Below, one piece after another: positions 19,477 through 26,501 of a stretch of DNA of 64,000 bases. Under the pieces are notes generated by a model. It made no database searches, was not told the DNA's origin, and was given only the letters and a program-made list of their open reading frames with translations. Origin of the DNA: DASWIG01 sp965371445 (GTDB taxonomy: Bacteria; Acidobacteriota; Thermoanaerobaculia; Multivoradales; J023); contig CBDUYN010000025.1 in assembly GCA_965371445.1 (NCBI GenBank), positions 1-64,000 of the forward strand, in the 5' to 3' direction. The position numbers were made by a program, and so were the translations under genes. Positions within the stretch are counted from its first letter, which is position 1. The number at the start of each line of letters is the position of its first letter.

Positions 19477-19610
19477 GGCCGTTGCCTCAGAGTCCTTTCG
19501 AGCGCAGGACCATCATCTTCTCGATCTGCATGTCGCGCATGGTGAACGGGATCCCGCCGATGCCGAGGCCGGACTGGTTCAATCCGGCGAAGGGCATCCA
19601 GTCGACCCGG
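19477..19610 (-). pseudogene. Duplicated 3' end of the aldehyde dehydrogenase gene
   Basis: These 134 bases match 33344-33477 with only three differences that I can count. They include the last about 40 codons of the aldehyde dehydrogenase (DWMPFAGLNHSGLGIGG, the QIEKMMVLRSKGL end and stop). The copy is on the same strand and about 14 kb away. A further 20-base piece of the same region (caatccggcgaagggcatcc) recurs at about 20174. The near identity points to a recent duplication. Confidence 0.85.
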
Positions 19611-19755
19611 ACAAGGAGAATCGTGCAATGGCTACCCGATCTTTGAGGGCGTTGATCCAATCTCGATAGACTTCGGTCATCCGTACACGCATGCACGCAG
19701 TGTAGCCTATGGGATACAGATGTCAAGCTCGTCAGGATCTCTGAAATGAGGAAAC

Positions 19756-20022
19756 TCAGCGCTCCACCTGCTCCAGCACCTCGCGCAGCCCTCGGACGTC
19801 GCCGCCGCCGCGTTCGAGCTTGCGCCGCAGGCGCTTGAGCTTCGCTCCGCCGCGGTCGGCGAGCGACTCGGCGTAGAGCATCTCGGCGATCGGGTCGTTG
19901 GCGAAGCGAACGCGGTTGCGCCCCAGCTCCTTCGGACGTTCCAGGAGCCTGCAATCGACGAGCTCCTGGACGACGACCCGCAGCCATAATGTGCCTGATA
20001 CCCCGCCTGTCTGTTCCGGCAC
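19756..20022 (-). pseudogene. C-terminal fragment of a STAND/NACHT-like signalling protein
   Basis: Minus-strand codons read LVDCRLLERPKELGRNRVRF then ANDPIAEMLYAESLADR and a basic helix. This resembles the winged-helix and helical tail after the NTPase of STAND-class proteins (an 'LLER...VRFAxDPIAEYL' pattern). The NTPase itself is missing and there is no ribosome binding site, so it is a remnant. The surrounding 19381-20234 region has no intact gene. Confidence 0.4.
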
Positions 20023-20234
20023 GGTGAGCGAGGCGGCTGGAGCCAGTCCGGTCTTTGCGGTACGAGTGATCGAACGGATCTGATGGGGAAGACACCGATC
20101 CTGACGAGACCGACTTCGGCGGTGCCTTCAGGTCTGTAGCCGGAAAGTTTCGTCTACAAGTCCGGTAAGGATCCAATCCGGCGAAGGGCATCCGATCCGT
20201 TGAGAGGACAGAAGGAGATTGGCCGCCACCGCTC

Positions 20235-21215
20235 TCAGGTGAGGACGACGAGCTTTCCCTCGGCGCGGTTCTCTTCCATGACGCGATGTGCCTCCACGAT
20301 CTCGTCAAGCCTGAACACTCGCCCAAGCTTCACGCGGCTGTGCCCGGCTTCGACCTCGCGGACGAGCTCCTGAAGCGGAGTCCTCTCGAAATCCTCGGCT
20401 TCCCCTGCGTAGGCTGTCAGGTATACGGAGCTCGGAATGGCTTCCATCGGCGCGAAGCGCTCGAAGTCCCACTTGTTGCCGACGATCCCCGTCATGCAGA
20501 CGACGCCGTGACGCTTGACGGCCTGAAGCGAGTCGAGCAGCGTTGTCGTCCCGACGAGCTCCAGAACGTGGTCGACCCCACCGGGAAACGCGCGGCGGAC
20601 CTCCTCGGCGATGCTGCCGGTGTCGATGAAGACGGCATCCGCGCCGTTGTCGCGGAGGAGCTGTTCACGTTCCGGGCGACGACTGGTCGCCGCGACAGTG
20701 ACTCCATGTTTCCGCGCCAGGACCGCCGCCGCGAGCCCCACGGAGGTCGTGCCACCGCGAATGAGGAGGGTCTGGCCGGATCGCACCTGGAGGGCGGTGT
20801 GGAGGGAGCCCCACGCGGTCTGGATCATCTCGGGAAGCGCACCGAGCGTCGGCCAGTCAAGCGTCGTGTCGAGCGTTTGCACCTGCCTGGCCGGAACGCA
20901 GGTGTATTCGGCGTAGGAACCGTCGAACTGTCGGCCCATACCTCCCATCGCCGTGGCGACGGTCTGGCCCGGCGAGAGCTCGGTACCCGGAGCGGACACG
21001 ACTTCTCCCACCGCCTCGATCCCGAGAATACGCGGGAAGGTGACCGAAGGCGACTGGCCTTGCCGCGTGAACAGCTCGGAGCGGTTGAGCCCGAAGGCGC
21101 GAGCTCGGATCAGCACCCAGCCCGGCTTCGGCTTCGGCACGGGCCGTTCCTGGAGGCTCAGAACCTCTGGCGGTCCTGGTCGTTCGACGACGACAGCTTG
21201 CATGCTCGTACCCAT
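20235..21215 (-). CDS. Zinc-independent MDR-family alcohol dehydrogenase / quinone oxidoreductase
   Basis: A 326-residue medium-chain dehydrogenase/reductase. The N-terminal GroES-like domain starts MQAVVVERPGPPEVLSLQER and includes LIRARAFGLNRSELFTRQG and FPRILGIEAVGEV. The catalytic zinc ligands of true alcohol dehydrogenases are not evident, placing it near quinone oxidoreductases. The Rossmann part has LLIRGGTTSVGLAAAVLARK and uses NAD(P)H. The track start could lie seven codons earlier, but AGGAG is positioned for the ATG at 21215, so I chose that. It is probably a single-gene unit; the substrate is unknown. Orientation is divergent from the MFS gene. Confidence 0.85.
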   Translation of the reverse strand: MGTSMQAVVVERPGPPEVLSLQERPVPKPKPGWVLIRARAFGLNRSELFTRQGQSPSVTFPRILGIEAVGEVVSAPGTELSPGQTVATAMGGMGRQFDGSYAEYTCVPARQVQTLDTTLDWPTLGALPEMIQTAWGSLHTALQVRSGQTLLIRGGTTSVGLAAAVLARKHGVTVAATSRRPEREQLLRDNGADAVFIDTGSIAEEVRRAFPGGVDHVLELVGTTTLLDSLQAVKRHGVVCMTGIVGNKWDFERFAPMEAIPSSVYLTAYAGEAEDFERTPLQELVREVEAGHSRVKLGRVFRLDEIVEAHRVMEENRAEGKLVVLT

Positions 21216-21342
21216 GGTCGGCTCCTCAGTCGACAAATCGATTCAAGTCCATCCTACTCTGAGCCAGATGATAACATGAGCCGCGAAGGCGGGCGGAGAG
21301 CGGGATGGTGAGCAGGATGATCGCCGACCCGACGGGCTACAG

Positions 21343-22569
21343 ATGAAGTACCGGTTGACCGTGGCCGACAGCTGCGAGCGCTCCGTGGATCGGCGATCGG
21401 CGGTCGTGTCCGTCATCGTGATCGGGGCGGTCGGCTCCATCGTCTTCATCCTGTTGCCGCTCTTGATCGGGGCCTTTACCGATCGACTGGCACTGACCCG
21501 GGAACAGGTCGGGGTGCTCGGCTCGGCCGACATGACCGGCATGTTCGTGGCGGCCCTTCTCGCGACCGCCTGGATTCGCTCGCTCAATTGGCGCCTGGTG
21601 GCGCTTTTGGCCGCCGCGCTGCTGGCGCTCTGCCATCTCCTTTCCGCCCAGGTGACGGACTTTTCCGCCTTGCTGGTGGTACGCACGATCGCCGGATTCG
21701 CCGGCGGCTCGTTGATGTCCATCGCCCTGACCAGTCTGGGCGACACCCGCAACCCGGATCGCTGCTTCGGTCTCTTCATCGCCGCGCAGCTGAGCATCGG
21801 CGCGCTCGGGCTCTGGGTCATGCCGAGGCTCATCCAGGGCTTCGGGCTGCCCGGTGTGTTCTATGCCCTGGCGCTGATCGTGGCGTCGACGGCCCTGCTG
21901 ATTCCCAGGATTCCCCAGCAGGGACACCCGGTCACCGCTCGCTCCGCCGGACCGATCGTCCGCCGATCCATGATGCCTGGTTTCTGGGCGCTTTTGGCCT
22001 GTCTGGCGTTCAACTTCGGCATCATGGCGGTGTGGGCCTACATGGAACGTATCGGCAACGCGGCCGGTCTGGAAGCGGCCTACATCGGCGCGACGCTGGC
22101 CGGCTCGCTACTGGCCGGCTTGTTCGGCGCACTGCTGGCCGCCGCCATCAAGGACCGGCTGGGCCGCGCACTGCCGATCGCGGCGGCGCTGGTTGTCCAG
22201 GGGGTGGCGCTTTTTCTGCTCTTCGGAACGGCGTCCCGGTCAGGATTCGCGGTGGCCGTGATGCTGTTCGCTTTCGCCTGGAATTTCCCGGTGCCTTTCC
22301 AACTCGGCATCACGGTCTCGGTGGACCGCAGCGGCCGCCTGGTGGTGCTGTTTCTGAGCGCGGTGAAGCTCGGCTACGCGATCGCCCCGGCCACGGCCGC
22401 GCAGCTGCTGGTTGCGGGTGGCGGGTTTCGGCCGGTGTTGTTGCTGGGCGCGGCCGGCTTCGTCGCCAGCGCCGCGATCTTTCTGTCTCTTGCCGCGCCC
22501 CGGGTCCGACGCGGCGTGGAAGACTCGAAACCAGCTACCCATCCCACGGCTTCCATGGAAGATCCATGA
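21343..22569 (+). CDS. MFS transporter, probable amine or amino-acid exporter
   Basis: A 408-residue major facilitator protein with about 12 hydrophobic segments, beginning at residue 19 (SAVVSVIVIGAVGSIVFIL). It includes the conserved loop region TLGDTRNPDR-like sequence (SLGDTRNPDRCFG) and two six-helix halves separated around residues 195-215. The stop overlaps the start of the amidinotransferase by four bases (ATGA), so the two are co-translated. This coupling suggests that it moves a guanidino or related compound handled by that enzyme, but this is inference. The start ATG at 21343 has little upstream ribosome-binding sequence. Confidence 0.85.
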   Translation: MKYRLTVADSCERSVDRRSAVVSVIVIGAVGSIVFILLPLLIGAFTDRLALTREQVGVLGSADMTGMFVAALLATAWIRSLNWRLVALLAAALLALCHLLSAQVTDFSALLVVRTIAGFAGGSLMSIALTSLGDTRNPDRCFGLFIAAQLSIGALGLWVMPRLIQGFGLPGVFYALALIVASTALLIPRIPQQGHPVTARSAGPIVRRSMMPGFWALLACLAFNFGIMAVWAYMERIGNAAGLEAAYIGATLAGSLLAGLFGALLAAAIKDRLGRALPIAAALVVQGVALFLLFGTASRSGFAVAVMLFAFAWNFPVPFQLGITVSVDRSGRLVVLFLSAVKLGYAIAPATAAQLLVAGGGFRPVLLLGAAGFVASAAIFLSLAAPRVRRGVEDSKPATHPTASMEDP

Positions 22570-23552
22570 GCGACATCAAGGCGATTTTCGTGCGTTCCGA
22601 ATGGGCGGAGCTCAAGGAATGCGTCTATGGCTGGAGCGGTCAGTTCATCTGGCCCAAGTTCCTGCAAGACGCGGAGCTCCGGCCCACCGGCGGCGTGCGA
22701 CAGATGTGGTTCGATCACCAGGAGCAGGACGTCTCGGCAGCCTGTCCCGAGTACTACCGGCAGTGGCAGGCGCAGGTCGACGCCGCCATCGAGTTTCTCC
22801 GCTCGAGCGGCATCGTGGTGCACCTGCCCGTGGCCCACAGCGAGGCCAATCTCAAGTTTCCCCGCGGCGAGAATCACGGCAGCCTCACAGGCTGGCTTCG
22901 AGATCCCTTCGTCACCATCGGCAACAACGTCATCGAGCTGGCACCGCGTTCGCTGTTCCACCGCCGCCAGCGGTTCTCGGTGCGCCACATTCTGGCCGCC
23001 ACCATGGAGCGCGGAGCGCGCTACTTCGCCCAGCCCGACGGCGGCGCCGATGATTCCCGGGAAGGGCCCGGCTGGGGGTACCTGGAGGGCGGCGACATCT
23101 TCGTTTTGGGGCAGAAGATCCTGGTGGGCCACTCGGGTCACTGCTCTAACCCGGAAGGCGCCCGCTGGTTGCAGCACGTCCTGGGCAGCGACTACGACGT
23201 CGAGGTCACCGACCTCGATCCGAGCTGCTTTCAGCACCTGGATTGCGTGCTCTGCACGCCCCGGGAGGGGGTTGCCATCGCCTGTGTCGAGGCTTTCGTC
23301 GACGGCCTGCCGGAGTACATCCGCGACTGGGACATCATCGAAGTCGACCGGGAATTCTGTAATGACCACCTGGGAACCAACCACCTGGTGATCGACGACC
23401 AGACGATCGTGGTCCCCGCGGAGGAGGCCCACGACGGGGTGTGCGACGCGTTGCGACAGCGCCATTTCGAAGTGATCCGGCTGCCCTACGAGGCGGTCTA
23501 CCGGGTGGGTGGCTCGTTCCGCTGCGCCCATCAGCCATTGATCAGGTCGTGA
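22566..23552 (+). CDS. Amidinotransferase / arginine-deiminase-fold enzyme
   Basis: A 328-residue protein of the guanidino-group-modifying superfamily, closest in style to glycine/inosamine amidinotransferases. Visible marks are WLRDPFVTIGNNVIEL (the RDP motif), GWGYLEGGDIFVLG (EGGD), HLDCVLCTPREG (the catalytic His) and GGSFRCAHQPL near the end, with the nucleophilic cysteine in the usual GGSxRC setting. The chemistry is transfer or hydrolysis of an amidino group from arginine-like donors; the acceptor is unknown. It overlaps the MFS gene by four bases. A 113-base copy of its 3' part sits at 17575-17687. Confidence 0.85.
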   Translation: MSDIKAIFVRSEWAELKECVYGWSGQFIWPKFLQDAELRPTGGVRQMWFDHQEQDVSAACPEYYRQWQAQVDAAIEFLRSSGIVVHLPVAHSEANLKFPRGENHGSLTGWLRDPFVTIGNNVIELAPRSLFHRRQRFSVRHILAATMERGARYFAQPDGGADDSREGPGWGYLEGGDIFVLGQKILVGHSGHCSNPEGARWLQHVLGSDYDVEVTDLDPSCFQHLDCVLCTPREGVAIACVEAFVDGLPEYIRDWDIIEVDREFCNDHLGTNHLVIDDQTIVVPAEEAHDGVCDALRQRHFEVIRLPYEAVYRVGGSFRCAHQPLIRS

Positions 23553-23984
23553 TCGGGACTCGGATTCGGAGTCTGGTAGACTGGACGGCGTCATGGCCAG
23601 GAAGCGTAGAACCGACATCTTCAAGGAGCTGCGGCACACCGGACCGGAGCTCTGCGTAGCGATCGCCAACTCGAGCATCGAGCTTTCGCGTCATCCCCGT
23701 GCTCCTCCCCGGTGCCCGCCGCCCCGCGGACGAGAAGCTTCCCAGCTTTCTCCGGCAGCTGACCTGGGTCGAGTTCCGTGCTGTCCCCAACGATGTCGAG
23801 GCATACCACCGTCTCGTCTCCGGCATCCGGGGGCAAGCACCGGGACCCGGGACGGAGGTGACGAATCTACCGCCCTCGCCTTACCGCTCCATGGCGACGC
23901 CCCCTCGGACGGCTTCGTCCACGCCACGAGCTCGACGACATCGCCGCGGCGGCGCGCGCCTTGGAAGTAAGATACTCTGGGCTC
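23553..23984 (+). pseudogene. TIR-domain fragment
   Basis: At about 23689-23860 the plus strand reads RVIPVLLPGARRPADEKLPS, then FLRQLTWVEFR and AYHRLVSGIRGQAPGPG. This is the C-terminal third of a bacterial TIR domain (the 'IPVLLPG...LPxFLRxxTWVxFR' pattern). The N-terminal portion with the catalytic glutamate is absent. A separate short start at 23593 (MARKRRTDIFKELRH) precedes it in another frame. TIR domains occur in NAD-consuming defence proteins, so this may be a relic of a defence gene. Confidence 0.55.
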
Positions 23985-26150
23985 ATGGTCGGCACAATCC
24001 TCTCCCACTACCGCGTGCTCCGCCTCCTCGGCACAGGCGGCATGGGGGAGGTCTACCTCGCCCTCGACACCAAGCTCGAGCGCGAGGTCGCCCTCAAGGT
24101 GCTCCCCGAGGCCTTCGCCGACTCCCCCCGGCTCGCCCGTTTCGAGCGCGAAGCTCGTGCCGTCGCCGCCCTCAACCACCCGAACATCGTCACCCTCCAC
24201 GCCATTGAGGAGGCCGACGGCGTCGCGTTTCTGGTCCTGGAGCTGGTGGAAGGGGAGACGCTGCGCCAGCGCATTCCACCTACCGGCTTCGAGCTCGAGG
24301 AGCTACTGCGCCTCGCCGTGCCGCTGGTGGATGCCGTCGCTTCGGCTCACGCCCGGGGGGTGATCCACCGCGACCTCAAGCCCGACAACGTGATGGTCAC
24401 CTGGGACGGGCATCTCAAGGTCCTCGACTTCGGGCTCGCCAAGCTGCGGACGCCGGAGACCGACGCCGCCGTCGACAGCGCGGCCGAAACCCTCGTCCCC
24501 GACGCGACAGCGACCCGCCCGGGGACGGTGCTGGGCACCCCCGGCCAGATGGCGCCGGAGCAGATCCGCGGCCAGAGGACCGACGCCCGCACGGACGTGT
24601 TCGCCCTGGGCTTGCTGCTCTTCGAGGCCGCGACCGGCCGCCACCCATTTCCAGGGGATAACGCGTCGGCCGACGACCCGGCGGCCCGCAGTCTTGCGAT
24701 CCTGCGCGACGAGCCCCTGGCGGTGTCGCGCCTGCGCCCGGACCTACCCCGGGAGCTCGAGCACCTCCTCGACCGCTGCCTGGAGAAGGATCCGAGTCGG
24801 CGGCCGTCGAGTGCCGCCGAGCTGCGCCACGACCTCGAGGCCCTGAAGGGCCGCCTCAGGAAGGCACCGGGCCGGACCCCCACGGTCGCCGTGCTGCCCT
24901 TCGCCGACATGAGCGCCGAGCACGACCAGACCTATTTCTGCGAGGGCCTGGCCGAGGAGCTCATCAATGCCCTGACCCGCGTCGAAGGGCTCCAGGTGAT
25001 CTCGCGTACCTCGGCCTTCCGCTTCCAGGGGAGCGGCCTCGACATCCGCGACATCGGGCGCCAGCTCAACGTCGACTCGGTCCTGGAAGGAAGCGTGCGC
25101 AAGGTGGGCGACCGGGTCCGGATCACCGCCCAGCTCATCGACGTCGCCAACGGTTACCACCTGTGGTCGGAGCGCTTCGACCGCCAGCTCGACGACATTT
25201 TCGCCATCCAGGAGGAAATCGCAGAGCGCTCGGTCGAGGCGCTGCGCGGCGTCCTGGGCGAGGGCGAGCGCGAGGTGCTGCGCGGCGTCGGCACCAACTC
25301 ACCCCAGGCCTGGGACTTCTATCTCCAAGGCCGCCAGCTCTACTCGCAGCTGCGCATTGTGCCGGCTGAGGCGCTCTACTACCGGGCGGTGGAGCTCGAC
25401 CCGACGTTTGCCCGGGCGTGGTCTCAGATCGCCATCCTCCACGCCTGGGCGGGCTCCTGGTTTCGGCGCCGCGAGGCGGAGAACGAGGCAGCGGAGACGG
25501 CCGCGCGCCGGGCCCTCGAGCTCGCTCCCGACCTCGCCGAGGCCCATGTCGGGGTCGGCGCCGTCCACGACCATGCCGGGCGAGGCGACGAGGCGGAGCG
25601 CCACTTGGCCCGCGCCCGCGAGCTCGACGCTGGCCTGTGGGATGCGTGGTATTTCTCCGGCCGCGCCGCCTGGGCCCAGGGCAAGCTCGAAGAAGCCCTG
25701 GCGCATTTCGAACGTGCCGCGGAGGTCGATCCGGAGGACTACCAGGCCCTGAGCCTCGCCGCCCAACTCCACCAAGGTCGGGGCGACCGGGAGGCCGTGG
25801 TGCGCGTCAGCCGCGTCTGCCTGGAGCGCGTCAAGCGCCATCTGGACCGACATCCCGAGGACGCCAAGGCCGCCCTCTACGCGGCCTTCTGCGCGGGCCG
25901 CCTCGGCGACCGCGAGCGCGCCCTGGCCTGGGCGGAGCGCGTCCACGACATGGCTCCCGAGGAGCCGGTCCACTACTACAACCTTGCCTGCTTGTACGCC
26001 ACCCTCGGTGACGGCGACCGCGCCCTGGCAGCGCTTGAGAAGCTCGCCGGCTCCGGCCAGGGCCGCCGCGACTGGCTGGAGCACGACACCGATCTCGATC
26101 CGCTGCGCGAGGATCCCAGGTTCCAGGCAGTGATGGCGCGGTTGCCGTGA
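23985..26150 (+). CDS. Ser/Thr protein kinase with TolB-like and TPR domains
   Basis: A 721-residue protein. Residues 8-280 are a Hanks-type kinase: glycine loop GTGGMGEV, K38 (VALKV), catalytic HRDLKPDN with D130, and DFG with D148. The activation-end motif is GTPGQMAPE, where the usual Y is Q. Residues about 300-420 resemble the TolB/FlgO-like domain seen in Acidobacterial kinases and cyclases (TVAVLPFADMSAEHDQTYFC; ADVLEGSVRK-type sequence VDSVLEGSVRKVGDRVRI). Residues about 440-715 carry several TPRs (AEALYYRAVELDPTFARAW). I see no membrane segment. I chose the ATG at 23985 because family members start just before HYRVLRLLG. Confidence 0.88.
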   Translation: MVGTILSHYRVLRLLGTGGMGEVYLALDTKLEREVALKVLPEAFADSPRLARFEREARAVAALNHPNIVTLHAIEEADGVAFLVLELVEGETLRQRIPPTGFELEELLRLAVPLVDAVASAHARGVIHRDLKPDNVMVTWDGHLKVLDFGLAKLRTPETDAAVDSAAETLVPDATATRPGTVLGTPGQMAPEQIRGQRTDARTDVFALGLLLFEAATGRHPFPGDNASADDPAARSLAILRDEPLAVSRLRPDLPRELEHLLDRCLEKDPSRRPSSAAELRHDLEALKGRLRKAPGRTPTVAVLPFADMSAEHDQTYFCEGLAEELINALTRVEGLQVISRTSAFRFQGSGLDIRDIGRQLNVDSVLEGSVRKVGDRVRITAQLIDVANGYHLWSERFDRQLDDIFAIQEEIAERSVEALRGVLGEGEREVLRGVGTNSPQAWDFYLQGRQLYSQLRIVPAEALYYRAVELDPTFARAWSQIAILHAWAGSWFRRREAENEAAETAARRALELAPDLAEAHVGVGAVHDHAGRGDEAERHLARARELDAGLWDAWYFSGRAAWAQGKLEEALAHFERAAEVDPEDYQALSLAAQLHQGRGDREAVVRVSRVCLERVKRHLDRHPEDAKAALYAAFCAGRLGDRERALAWAERVHDMAPEEPVHYYNLACLYATLGDGDRALAALEKLAGSGQGRRDWLEHDTDLDPLREDPRFQAVMARLP

Positions 26151-26501
26151 GGGATCGCCCGGCCCCCGATTCCGCGATCCCCTCGATCAAGCTGCGACCC
26201 GGACGCGGGCAGCGAGCTCGGCTTCGAGCTCCTCGATCCGTTTCTCGAGCTTCTCGATCAAGGGGCTGAGCTCATCCTCCGTGAAGCGCCGACGGCGGCG
26301 GGGTGGGCGGCGCGCAGCCCTTGCCGAGACGGCACGGACTCGGTGACATTCGAAGCCGGTTCAGCTACGATTCAAGATGGCGGTAAACCGGTGGCGGGGT
26401 ACCAGGCAAGGCCTCGACTCTCAGGTCGCGCATGAAGAGCCTCGGCTCGAGCAAGCTCTGAGCCGAGAGTTAGTATCGTCAGACATGAGCAGGAGAATTT
26501 C
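26151..26501. other. Intergenic region with duplicated gene tail and hairpin
   Basis: No gene. Bases 26207-26289 match 52740-52822, the 3' coiled-coil end of the flavin-oxidoreductase-like gene (codons for IEKLEKRIEELEAELAAR), with about three differences. A hairpin with stem ctcggctc/gagccgag lies at 26441-26467, about 35 bases before the next start. It may be in the 5' leader of the kinase-Rieske gene. Confidence 0.6.
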
